From positions 198,713,325 through 198,777,324 of the forward strand of contig NC_133536.1 of NCBI RefSeq assembly GCF_048544455.1: a stretch of 64,000 bases of DNA, in the 5' to 3' direction. Position numbers and translations under genes: made by a program. The notes under the pieces are model-generated. The model worked only from the letters and a program-made list of their open reading frames with translations, was not told the origin of the DNA and made no database searches. Of this stretch, positions 1-10,210 are shown piece after piece (position 1 is the stretch's first letter; the number at the start of each line of letters is the position of its first letter). The DNA comes from Silene latifolia (lineage: Eukaryota > Streptophyta > Magnoliopsida > Caryophyllales > Caryophyllaceae).

Positions 1-302
1 GACCCTTCTAGACAATTCTAGTATACGCTAGAACAATCTAGAACAACCCAAAAGACTCCACACTATTCTAGAATATTCTAGACACTTCTAGAATACTCTA
101 GATTACTCTACACTATTCTAGAATATTCCGGACCTTTTAGAATATTCTAGTTGACTCTACTATCTTCTAGAAACTTCTAGACATTTCTGGATACTTCTCT
201 AATCTTCTAGATTCTTCCTTGAAGATTGATCCTTTGAGCCATGAAGCGCTCCCAGCACATGAAGTACATGAACCTCGGTTGTACATAAAGCCAACCGTGA
301 CA
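1..302 (-). repeat. 3' LTR of E0 (partial)
   Basis: Bases 1-302 match 2711-3012 with a few substitutions. The LTR begins on the minus strand with TGTCACGG next to the PPT at 303-314. The rest of this LTR lies left of the window. Confidence 0.9.
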
Positions 303-2248
303 TTCTCCCCCACCAAAGCCGTAGACGTCCTCGTCACGGTCGATCCTCGATAACCATGCTCATACGTTGTCTTCCGGCCTCGATGACTAGTTGTGCAGCA
401 ACAACAACACCCTTGTTGAACATATCCCCAATTTCTGGCAGGTTTAGTCCCTTTTTGAATCTTTGGTTGGCGCCTTCTTCTTGGCGCCTTAATCACTCGT
501 AAAGAAGCGATCCTTGCATCGCGTTCCTCTTGTGCAAGCTTGATATCATCCCCAAGTTTGAAGGGCTTGACTGAGTCGATAAACTCCATGCCAAGCACAA
601 CATCTTCATCGTCCATATCGACGATCATGAATTTGGCCTTCCCCTTCCACTTCCCCAAGCGGATTGGGACTCCATAGGCCATCCCGTAAATTAGCGTAGC
701 CGAAGAATTCACTGCCTTCAACTCGCCCCCGGTTTTGGTGTATCGAATGCCCATATCCCTAATCACTCTCAAAGCAACGTAGTTGTGTTTTGAACCTGAG
801 TCGATTAGCACCCGAGTATGAACACCGTTCACCTCCCCATTGACGGTCAACAAGTTCCCCTTGTACTTGCGTCCCGCCTCTTCTTTTATTGTTGCCACCT
901 CGTACGCGACCTTGTTAGCCTTTTTAATCTGCTCGACTTCACAATTTGTCGTAGCATCCAGCCCCACAGGCTCCTTGTTAATGACCCCGGTAGCCTTTAA
1001 CGTCGGCTCGACGCCAAATTTTATCGCAGTAGCCAGTCCCGTCGGCTTGTCCACGACCCCCGTATTGAGAAGTCTCATTGCCCCAAGCGTTCGTGGTTCT
1101 TGGGACTCTGATGACTCCTCATCTTCGTTGCGCATCACCATTGCGCTAAGCTTTGCCCGCTGGGGGCAATCTCTGACCATGTGCGGCCCTCCGCATAAGA
1201 AGCAGTTGAACGTCTTACCTTTGTCGCGCCCCTTCATACGACTCCGGTCATGTGTTGCTTCCTTGGCCCTCGTACCATCACCCGTGATGGTACTTGATTG
1301 GCGGTCTCCCCCACCAATCTCGTTGATGCTATCCGCCTCCCTACCCCTCCTTCGATCACTTGTCACCTCGTATAAGGACTCTTCCGCCACAATCGCCTGA
1401 TTTAGGGTCTTCACGTTGCGGCGTTTCAACTCTTGTTCTGCCCAACGTTGTAACCCGTCCATGAAGTATATGAGCAACAAGTTCTCCGGCATACTCGACA
1501 CCTCCAACACCGTTGATGAGAATTGCTTCACATATTCTTTTACGGTCCCCGTGTGTCGCAATGCTCTCAACTTCTTCAAAGCAACCTCCTCGGCATTCTC
1601 GGGGTAGAATTGCTTCTTGAAGTCTACCTTAAACTCGTCCCATGTCCTGATTTGTTATAGTCCCTTCTTCACCTCGGCTTGTCGACGTCTCCACCATAGG
1701 ATTACGTCATCGACAAGGTACATACTGGCGGTAGTGATCTTCGTGGCATCGTCTTCAACTCGGAGAGCGTCAAAGTAACGCTCGACGCACCACAGGAAAT
1801 TATCTATCTCCTTTGCGTCCCGACTCCCGTTGAATTTCGGCGGTTTAGGCACCTTGATCCTAATTGATGCCTCCCCAACTGTGGCACTCCCTGCCACTGC
1901 AGCTCTACACACCACGATTTGTTCTTGAAGCTCGTCGATTCGCTTCAACAGGGGCTGGATTAAGGCAGCCAGCTTCTCGTCCATCCTCTTATCAAGCCTC
2001 TCTTCAAGTGAGCTTGCAAGAACGTTGAACGCACCTTGCATCTCCTGCTTCACAAGGTCGCTTACCCCATTATCGAACGCCTTGACCTGATCACTTACAT
2101 TCTCCACGTTTTCACTTATTCTCTCAAGCGCCCCTTGGTGCTGCACCACAACTTCCTCCAAGCGCGCAAGCTGAGAACTAGTAGACTCCTTTGCCTTCTG
2201 CACATTCACGGTCCCACTAATGGCACTAGTTGCTTCAACACCCGACAT
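167..2248 (-). pseudogene. gag-protease ORF of E0, broken by one in-frame stop
   Basis: The frame opens with ATG at 2248 and runs to 167 with a single in-frame TAA at 1655-1657. Before the stop is an N-terminal coiled-coil-like region (SEQLARLEEVV style heptads, roughly residues 25-110) and the start of a retrotransposon gag domain. After the stop come the rest of gag, a CCHC knuckle (CFLCGGPHMVRDC, near 1170-1210) and a retroviral-type aspartic protease with the motif LIDSGSKHNY (near 790-810). In this family gag forms the particle and the protease cleaves it. Downstream the ORF runs into the 3' LTR, where pol would be in a full element. The identical frame on both sides argues for a point mutation, or for stop readthrough. 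Confidence 0.85.
303..314 (-). other. Polypurine tract of E0
   Basis: The minus-strand sequence GGTGGGGGAGAA directly precedes the 3' LTR start TGTCACGG. This is the expected plus-strand primer position. Confidence 0.85.
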
Positions 2249-2280
2249 CTCCGCAATGTATGGTCTTCGCAGGCGAACCT

Positions 2281-2292
2281 ACTCTGATACCA
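2281..2292 (-). other. Primer binding site of E0 (tRNA-iMet type)
   Basis: The minus-strand sequence TGGTATCAGAGT lies two bases inside the 5' LTR. TGGTATCAGAGC is the usual plant initiator-Met tRNA primer site. Confidence 0.85.
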
Positions 2293-2560
2293 CTTGTCAC
2301 GCCTTGGTTACTTTGACACTAGAAAACCAAGCTCGTGTGCCACTTAACTCGCACCCGTTCGCAAACTAAGCCAGGCAACCCCTTTGCAGCGGAATATTAT
2401 GTCTCGTATAGGCTAAATGTCGGATAAGAAGGCTAGACACTATGTGTGAAAAGGTTACTTATATTACACTTAGATGCTTAAGAGAATTACAAGACTTGGA
2501 TATAATGTGTTGGTGTGTGTGAGTTTGGTAGGATGGTTGGCAAATGATGCCCCTTACCCC

Positions 2561-2568
2561 TATTTATA
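2561..2568 (-). promoter_or_regulatory. TATA box of E0 LTR
   Basis: TATAAATA on the minus strand is preceded by the HSE array (higher coordinates) and followed by about 270 bp to the end of the LTR. This is the normal U3 to R layout. Confidence 0.75.
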
Positions 2569-2595
2569 CTACTCCTATGGAAATCTCTGGAAGCG

Positions 2596-2907
2596 GAACC
2601 TTCTGGAATGCTCTGGATATCACAACCCCAGAAACTTCCGGAATGTTCCAGACACTACTAGATATCTCTATCATGTACATGAATGTTCTAGTACCTACTA
2701 GAAGATTCTGGACCCTTCTAGACAATTCTAGTATGCACTAGAACAATCTAGAACAACCCAGAAGACTCCACACTATTCTAGAATATTCTAGACACTTCTA
2801 GAATACTCTAGATTACTCTACACTATTCTAGAATATTCCGGACCTTCTAGAATATTCTAGTTGACTCTACTATCTTCTAGAAACTTCTAGACATTTCTGG
2901 ATACTTC
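2596..2907. promoter_or_regulatory. Array of heat-shock-element motifs in the E0 LTR promoter
   Basis: Alternating GAA and TTC triplets with 5-bp spacing occur again and again: 2596-2608 (three perfect units), 2631-2652 (four perfect units plus a partial), 2776-2813 (about eight units, most perfect), 2826-2843, 2845-2857, and 2875-2907 (about seven units). nGAAnnTTCnnGAAn is the binding site of trimeric heat shock factors. The nearest unit is about 28 bp upstream of the TATA box. The 3' LTR copy at 1-302 repeats the distal part of the array. Confidence 0.8.
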
Positions 2908-3390
2908 TCTAATCTTCTAGATTCTTCCTTGAAGATTGATCCTTTGAGCCTTGAAGCACTCCCAGCACATGAAGCACATGAACCTCGGTTGTACATAAAG
3001 CCAACCGTGACATGCCAAACCAAATAATAACAATTGACCTGGATAGATGGAGTGTAAGAGCAACTCCAATGGTTTGCAAAAGGGACTTACTTGTCATATT
3101 TGTAAAATTGCAAGCAAGTAGCTTTACTATTGGAGTATGAAAAATGGGCGTAACTTTTGAGCATTATAACTCTACCAAGCATGTGGCTTGGATTAAAAAA
3201 ATAAGAAGTAAAATTTTTTATTGGAGAATTTTTTTAATATGGGACCCATAAAATTATAAAGTGTTGTAGGCAGTTATTGAAGCGATATGTAGTTGAAGAG
3301 AAATTAGCTTAAAAAACCGACTTGACAAATTAAGCTACTCTATATTGTGGTTGTCTATTGGAGATGGACTAATAGAAAGAACAGGAAGTC

Positions 3391-3570
3391 TTGCTGAAGA
3401 TGGGTCGGAGTAAGTGACGGATAATGCCACTCACAAAACGAATAAAGGGGACAAGGTGGGGGCACCCCCATGTGCTTCCCTCTCTCCTATATTTGGATCA
3501 TTTGTGAGAGAAAATGGTATCCGTCACTCCAAAGTGACGGATACATGCCGTCACAAATGAGATTTTGTGT
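3391..3570 (-). mobile_element. MITE-like repeat, copy 1
   Basis: The segment has repeated inverted GTGACGG motifs and matches 6551-6739 in reverse complement, including the shared core GGGGACAAGGTGGGG and the end CACAAAATCTCATT. No coding content is seen. The ends are approximate and I could not assign a superfamily. Confidence 0.6.
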
Positions 3571-4954
3571 AGAAAGAAAAAGAGAAAATGAATGACATTT
3601 TATTTAAGTGCATGCACTATTCTTCATGCTCAATTGGTCAAACTTGAAGTTGCTTTGGTCAAATTAACATCATATATTTTTCTAATGCAGCAGCTAATCC
3701 CACTGATGTGTCATCTCAACTTTTAGTTTCAATCTGATGTGGCAGAAAAATAGAGGTATAATAGCTGAAAAAAAAAAAACAAAAAAAAGTAAAAACTTAG
3801 AAGATAACGCAGTATATAGCATCTTCAACAGAATATTCCAATATAGTACTACAAATGGAAACAAATACTTTTATTATTCGCTGAAATCATGGGGATGGTG
3901 ATTCCATATCAAGTTATCTCAAAAATTATCTTTTCTACAGTTACAAAATAATTGACCCAAAATTTGAATTTCTCTCTAGAATGATCGTTTAGAGTTTTCT
4001 CAAAAAATGCCCTACAGAAATCAATATAAATACCCATAATAACCCCATTCACCTTCACTCAGTCACAAGTCACAAAAACTTAACACTAACTTTAAGTAAA
4101 TCGTTGATTGAAAAATAATTTAGGAATACCAGGCTGTGATTTTTCTCCATAATTTATGATCTTAAAACTTTCATAAATTTAAAAATCTCCGTCTAAAATT
4201 AAATTTATTACCATTACAATAATCTCTATATTATCACAAAAAATATTGTTGAGGCCACCTTGAAAATTAAGGTACTACCAAGGATGGGTGAATTGAGCAA
4301 AGAGCATGCACCAAAATTAATGCTCAATGGGCTTGATTTTGCTAATACTCGCCGTCGACAATTACTTCATCCGATGTAACTACACTCAACTTTTGGGGTT
4401 GAATTTGTGGGAGAAATAAAATTCATGCTCCATGAATTTGTGGAGTTGATTTTCAATTGTCAATGGCATGGATGTAAAGAGCTCAAGTTGATTTTTGTAT
4501 CTTCAATGTCTATTCATGTGTTTCTCTGCCTCTTCTGTGTTTTTGTTTAACTTTTTTTTTTAATTTTTTTTTCTTATTGAAATTGTTAAAACAATACTTT
4601 CCTAGCTCTTTTTGTCATACGGGGTATATTGTATATGTACGGTTTTTTCATTTTTTGTCTGTTATTGGATGAAAAAACTTTTGTTTTTTTTTTCTTAAGT
4701 GAATTTATAGTTTGACATCTAATAGAAAATTAAACTAAAGGCTTAATATGGGGTTGAATATTTCCCTTTAGATGGTTAAGAGTGGCTGAATAAACATTTA
4801 TTAAGTCGAAATAATGCTAACGGAAATTATAGAGGAACATAATGGATGATACAAATTCTAATCGCCTATCATGATAGTAGTTATTAACTCGAAATAAATT
4901 AACCATTACAGCTTAATTATAATCGCCTATCTTAATTTAAAATTTAAAATACAG
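3571..4954. other. AT-rich intergenic DNA, no gene seen
   Basis: There is no ORF of note. A TATA-like ATATAAATACCC near 4025-4036 is followed by a C/A-rich stretch that looks like a plant leader, but no coding region follows. A short open stretch at about 4250-4380 was not recognisable as any protein. Confidence 0.5.
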
Positions 4955-4955
4955 G

Positions 4956-4983
4956 CCCGTAAATTTCACGGGTTGAAAACTAG
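4956..4983 (+). mobile_element. Possible Helitron 3' terminus
   Basis: A 5-bp hairpin (CCCGT 4956-4960, ACGGG 4968-4972) is followed by a short spacer and CTAG at 4980-4983, then T. Plant Helitrons end in a GC-rich hairpin about 10 nt before CTRR and insert next to T. I could not identify the 5' TC end, so the call is tentative. Confidence 0.35.
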
Positions 4984-5003
4984 TTGTTTTAAATAGTGAT
5001 TTA

Positions 5004-5055
5004 CGGTTAAGAAATCACATTCATATCCACGGTTAAGAAATCACATTCATATCCA
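5004..5055. repeat. Tandem repeat, 26 bp x 2
   Basis: The 26-base unit starting CGGTTAAGAAATCACATT is present twice in perfect tandem. Confidence 0.9.
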
Positions 5056-5080
5056 AAGTGTTCATGTACTACTACTATTA

Positions 5081-5375
5081 GGAGTCGTTTGGTTACATAC
5101 GGGAACTTACAATGCCTAGGAAGTGTCATATCACATGAATTTAGAATTCATGTGAATTAGAAAATGTTGTTTGGTTACATGTAGGCATTGTAATTCATGT
5201 AGGCATTCCCACTTACCTAGGGGGATCTAGGTAAGCAGCTTCCTCCATTATAGAGGAATTGGAATTCATGGGAAGTCCCAATTCATGTGAATTGAGGTAA
5301 CCAAACAACCTACCCATTTTGCAATTCACATGAATTAAAATTCCTGTGTAATTTAGTGGGCAACCAAACGACCCC
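5081..5375. mobile_element. PIF/Harbinger-like MITE (295 bp)
   Basis: Terminal inverted repeats GGAGTCGTTTGGTTAC and GGGGTCGTTTGGTTGC (right end, reverse complement) are flanked by TTA on both sides (5078-5080, 5376-5378). A TTA target duplication with GG-starting TIRs is typical of Tourist/PIF-Harbinger MITEs. The interior is full of AATTCATGTGAATT-type palindromes and has no ORF. Confidence 0.8.
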
Positions 5376-5378
5376 TTA

Positions 5379-6550
5379 ATCTATTGTTGCTTTGTTTTCT
5401 TATCATAACAAACATATTACAAGTCCAATTCATGTATTCTATTTATGTATTCTATAGTCTTATATGTATTTTTCGATCAAATAAGTCTTATTTAAAACGG
5501 ATGTATCTCTCTTAACACTAAAACAAATCAAATATCATTTCACTTATGTATATAAGACAAATCGGTTGTTTTTTCCTATTCTTTCTGCTTTTATTTTATT
5601 CATATATACTACTTAAGAGCTTAAGATTGATATACTCGTCTTAACACTGAAACATGTCAAGTATCATTTCACTTTTGTGTATATAAGATAAATTTGTGTT
5701 TAGTTTTATAAGATGTTTCGGAATTTTACGGATGAATTAAGATAATATTAGGAAATAATGTTATAATAATTATGTATATATAAGAAATGGATATTTACAA
5801 ATAGGAAAGCAAACTTCTTCTACCAATTCCAATATACAAGTACCACTTTTTCCTAATTATTCGTGTGTTGAAAAATGTAAAGAAAATGTAATGCGAAGTA
5901 TATGGACTAATATAAAACGACATATAAAAAGAGGCAATTTATGTTTTTTATAAAACGACTCATACGAATTGAAATAGAGAGAGCGGGCTTTTATGGTCTA
6001 TGGACTGTGGGCCGAATGCTTTCAACAATTTCCTGAAATCACTGTTATGTAAAACATACTATGACACCGAATTCTTTATGTGTCCGTATCATAACTCAAA
6101 ACTATAAACATGTTGCTTTATAAGCACAAATTCTTGTATAAGAGAGTCTATTCTTAACATATGTCCTCCACCAATGTACTGTACGTAATAGCATCATTCA
6201 ATGAACCAAAATTGAAATTTCACATACTAAAAATGAAAAACACAATTGAAAAAAAAAAATGAAGAACAAAGTTAGCTGAAGGAGTTGATTGATGTTTCGA
6301 TTTCATGGTGAAAGGAATCTAACAAAAGTATTCGAAGGTACAATGAGACGGGTAATGAATAATGATGCAACAACTTATAGACATGGTGGCCCAACAATCC
6401 GATACAATTATTGAGTACAACGGAATAACTCGGTTGTTTGTCCAAATAGTGGGGACTGGGGAGTATATCAAGCTTAGGTATTTAAGTTGTGTTGCTCAAC
6501 TACTAAAATTACGATACAAATTTTATCTAAATTTTAACCACTTATATAAA
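5379..6550. other. AT-rich intergenic DNA, no gene seen
   Basis: I see no convincing coding region or RNA gene. There are two loosely similar stretches near 5505-5560 and 5635-5700 (both with TATCATTTCACTT followed by GTATATAAGA), which suggests an old local duplication. Confidence 0.4.
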
Positions 6551-6739
6551 TCACAAAATCTCATTGAAGAGGGCGATATTTATCACAAGTTTGTGACGGA
6601 TATCGTTTTCTCTCACAAAATACATATGAGAGGTGAGTGGGGAAGCACATGGGGGGTGCCCCACCTTGTCCCCTCTCCCCTTTTGTGAGAGGTCTTCAGC
6701 TTGTGACGGGATTAGCCCATCACAAGCAAAACGCTTTGT
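6551..6739 (+). mobile_element. MITE-like repeat, copy 2
   Basis: It is the reverse-complement relative of 3391-3570. Shared landmarks are CACAAAATCTCATT at the left end, TTTTCTCTCACAAA, and the reverse complement of the GACAAGGTGGGG core. The left and right ends carry related GTGACGG motifs. Confidence 0.6.
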
Positions 6740-7281
6740 ATATAAATTAAGAGTAAACAACTTCGACCTGAAGCATTGGTCAAACCTAAGTCGCAATTAA
6801 AATGTTCGTGCTTTAGTAGCTACTCGTACTAAACTAATTTTATCCAAGTTTAACTACACATAAACAAGAGATAAACAACTCAGACCCGAATAATGGGTCA
6901 AACCCAAGTGCATAATTAAAATTAACCTCTTCTCATTGTCGCACGTAGTCCTAAACTATCGAAGCTGAACTAATCTTAAAGAAATACTAATATATCTTAG
7001 AGAGGATGTTAGAAGAGATACATATTTACACATCAATCTTAAATTTAAGACGAGTTACGCAATATGCCTAAGACGAATGCATGGAGAAAAGAAACAGATT
7101 TATCTGTAAGGGTGCCTAACAGTAGTTACTCCATTTGACCTAGTCAATAGTTATATTTTTCAATCAATAATTTTCTTTTTTTTTGTGTGTTTCAATCAAT
7201 AATTTACACTTTTTTTGAGTATATTTTACTCTCTACTTTTCCTTTTAATAATATTAAACGGGTTTTAGCGTATAAAATATA

Positions 7282-7478
7282 CTCCCTCCTATTCACTATA
7301 TTCTTCCCCTTTCCTTTTTGCACAAAAAATAAAAAAGTGAATTTGGACCATACAAAATATATTATCCCATATGCAATTTAATTTGGACCACACAAATCAA
7401 CCCAAAAAAGGAAATAGGGAAGAAAACCCGAATAATCCGAATAAGGAAATAGGGAAGAATATAGTGAATAGGAGGGAG
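7282..7478. mobile_element. Stowaway-like MITE (197 bp)
   Basis: Near-perfect terminal inverted repeats (CTCCCTCCTATTCACTATAT and its complement, over 25 bp) are flanked by TA on both sides (7280-7281, 7479-7480). CTCCCTCC termini with a TA duplication are the hallmark of Stowaway/Tc1-mariner MITEs. Confidence 0.9.
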
Positions 7479-7718
7479 TATGTAAACATTTCATTGAGAC
7501 AAAGCAATGACACACATTTCTTTGAATGTAGGGTAAGAAGGGAGGGCATGCGTTCTCTAATCTCCCTATATTGAAGTTGAGATTTGGGAATGAGCGTTCA
7601 TATGATATGCATTGATTTTATGCTCACATTTTGTTCAATTATTTAGGATGATTTGATTGAAATTTTTGTGGGATTTTTGGTGCTTAATTTTAGATTTAAG
7701 TTCGGTGTAGCGTGCAAG

Positions 7719-7915
7719 TAGTGGCGGAGCAAGGATTCAAGTTTAGGAGGTGAAAAGTTTAAGGAGTGAAATGATAATGAAAAGTAGTGGCGGAGCAAGG
7801 AATCGCGGAGTCAACTCGAAAAAATTTCAGAAATTTTAACTAAAACTCCGAAAATTTAATCCGCCGAAGGGGTGGGTGGGGCAAGCGCCCCTACTAGTCC
7901 CCAGCTCCACCACTA
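7719..7915. mobile_element. Small TIR element with TAGTGGCGGAGC ends
   Basis: TAGTGGCGGAGCAAGG at 7785 faces the complement of TAGTGGTGGAGCTGGGG at 7915. A second copy of the left end lies at 7719-7734, so either the end was duplicated or two elements are nested. No ORF is seen and the superfamily is unresolved. Confidence 0.45.
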
Positions 7916-8037
7916 CGTAAGGGGTTGAAATAGGTGGATTATAATAGACCCTGGAAATAAAGGATATGAGGCTTTACTAATATCGAATTCAATCATCCGA
8001 CCAATGTGCATTGTAGCCCTAGCTTTGGCAAGCTATG

Positions 8038-8169
8038 ATCAGCCCGGCCAAGGGTTCGGGCGTAAATGCAGTTAATTTAGCAAATATTGCCAAGCTAATT
8101 TATTCACTTATGTCTGATCAAAGTATTTCTTCCGATTTAGCCTCGCGAGCTGGAATTAAATTGCATAAC
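8038..8169 (+). pseudogene. LINE ORF2 remnant, left of copia C1
   Basis: A reading frame runs to the C1 target site and continues in the same frame after C1 at 19536, once the duplicated ATAAC is counted once. The right half has clear LINE features, so this short piece is assigned by continuity. Its own similarity to the LINE RT/zinc-binding region is weak. Confidence 0.4.
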
Positions 8170-9665
8170 TGTTGAGTTTATGGATTCAAATACCTAAGAG
8201 GGGGAGGGGGTGAATTAGGTACTATTTAAAAATTTTAACTTCAACTTTATTGATTTAAAGTGAGTTAAGAGAACAAAAGAGAAGAGAGAATACTTCGAGT
8301 AATATTGCGAGATTACACGAGTACTAAAATGAATGCCTGCTGAAGTATGAAAGTAACAACTGTTCGGACTGTATCTATTTGTCTCAGTTTATGGGATACA
8401 GACTGCAGACCAAATGTGACAGTATGATGAACTGTTACTTCGAAATGTAAGCAAAGCAAGACAAACAAAAATAAAAGAGCAGCGGAAATAAAGTAAGACA
8501 ATTGAACACGAGATTTTTGAATTGGTTCGGCAAGAAACTCAAGTGCCTACGTCCAATCTACTTTTTATTGATTTCTTTTAGTGAGCTACTCCGAAAACTA
8601 AAAGACCCGTACAATAAAAAACACCAACCTACTCCGGTTGTAAAGCTAGTCCAAGAACTACTCCGTTCTTATGACAAGCCAACTCGCAACCTACTCCGGT
8701 TGCCAAGAGTTGAAGACTACTCTGTCCTAAACTCTACTAACACACTTAGAATGTTATAAGGATCAAGTTTCCACTAACATATTCTTAGCAAAGAATAGAG
8801 ATGGACAACTTTTACAAGATCAACAATTCATAAGCAAGAGAGTTTAGTATGTTAAAGTAACAGTAGCCACGACTGTAACAACTTGAAGACTCTTAGAAGT
8901 TTTGCAAAGGACACACGGTTTAAAGCTTTGAAAAACGATTTTGCAAACTTGAAAATAATTTCAGAAAGAAGTCTTGGGATTTTTGAGAGGGAGTGGCTCG
9001 CCTTTTATAGAGAGAATGAGTGAGGAGGTTGCTAGGGTTTTGAAGGGTCAAAGACCACACATGTGAAGAGCTTTAGCAACCACTCAAAACATTCATCAAA
9101 GAAGGCTCTTTTGCAAAGGCAAGAATAGATAAAGAGTGTTTGAAAGATATCCATAAAAGCTCATGCAAATTCAGAAAACAAAGAGGGAAAAACAAGTCAC
9201 ATGATGACAAGTTTACACAAATATGGCAAAAAGCAATTCTTGTTTTCTAAAGGACCAAAGGGTTGAATTTGCACAAAGAGGAAACATTTTGAAAATAATA
9301 ATTATTCAAACCACTCTTTATTGAAAGCCAACTGCAAATAAAAATCTGAAGTTTATCTTTGAAAAACAAGAGACACGTGAAAGATTTTTTGAAAGATAAA
9401 AAGGCTTCAAATGTTACGAATTGTGGCAACAATCCAAGCAGCTGTTTACTAATAAAAGTAACAGTCGTCTTGACTGTTTCTATTACTCTAAGATACTCTA
9501 CTTTCTCACTTGTACATTAGATGACACTAAGACTCAATACAAGGGATGATTAACAACTTCAACACTTCTTAATCCATGCTTGATTTAATCATTAATCCTG
9601 AAAAGGTAAACTAAGATAACACAAATCAAATGGGCATGTTATCATCAATCATAAGGAACCCAACA
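8170..9665 (-). repeat. 3' LTR of C1 (1496 bp)
   Basis: It starts TGTTGAGTTTATGG at 8170 and ends CCCAACA at 9665. It matches 18012-19530 except for scattered substitutions and a 23-bp tandem duplication present only in the other LTR. Confidence 0.95.
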
Positions 9666-9680
9666 AATTCCCCCTTTGAT
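9666..9680 (-). other. Polypurine tract of C1
   Basis: The minus-strand ATCAAAGGGGGAATT directly precedes the 3' LTR. C2 has the same tract at 32556-32570. Confidence 0.88.
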
Positions 9681-10210
9681 GATGACAAGCCCTAAACGAA
9701 TGTATAAGCAATGTAAACACCTTAATTCAAGATTTTAAACAAGCAAGATCAAATGAGAGAAGGGACAATATTACCTTACCTAAGGCAAGAGCTAGAATCA
9801 AACTACCATGACAATTTTACATTGCCCCAAAACAAGATTCAAAGCTAAGAAGGTTAGGCCTAGACATTAGTTAATCAATATGCAAAGAAATTAAGAGCAT
9901 GAGTTTAACTTTTCCCCTTCTTGACATCATCAAAAAGGATAGGGATGTCAAAGGCATTAGAGTGCAGATAACCACAAGAAAACACAAAAAGACACATATA
10001 ACCGTGACAAGGTAACAAAGTCAACATAAACATACGGATTAAACATAAGTTAACCATAGTTCACCACGGCTAAATAGAGTTTAAGATACACCACCAAGCA
10101 TCAAAATAACAAGTAAAGAAAAATAGTCTTAGAAGGGCACAACAAGGTGGGACAAAAGAAAAGGCAAGGATAAAAGTTAAGGGGGCCGAAAATAGAAGGG
10201 ATAGGATAGG

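Larger units (their letters stand above)
1..3012 (-). mobile_element. Ty3/gypsy LTR element E0, gag-protease only, cut by window edge
   Basis: The element is read on the minus strand: 5' LTR 2295-3012, primer site 2281-2292, gag-protease 2248 to 167, polypurine tract 303-314, and 3' LTR 302 to before base 1. The LTR ends are TGTCACG and CGTGACA. The internal region is only about 2.0 kb and goes from the protease almost directly to the PPT, so RT, RNase H and integrase are absent. That makes it a non-autonomous derivative. The CCHC knuckle and gag style suggest a chromovirus-like lineage, which is an inference. A TSD cannot be checked because the left end is outside the window. Confidence 0.88.
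2295..3012 (-). repeat. 5' LTR of E0 (718 bp)
   Basis: It is bounded by TGTCACG at 2295 and CGTGACA at 3012 on the plus strand, next to the primer binding site. It holds a TATA box at 2561-2568 and a heat-shock-element array upstream of it in element orientation. Confidence 0.92.

Noticed and set aside
4250-4380. Short open stretch that could be a terminal exon
   Set aside because: No protein family recognised, no supported splice partner, and surrounding DNA is AT-rich and broken by stops.
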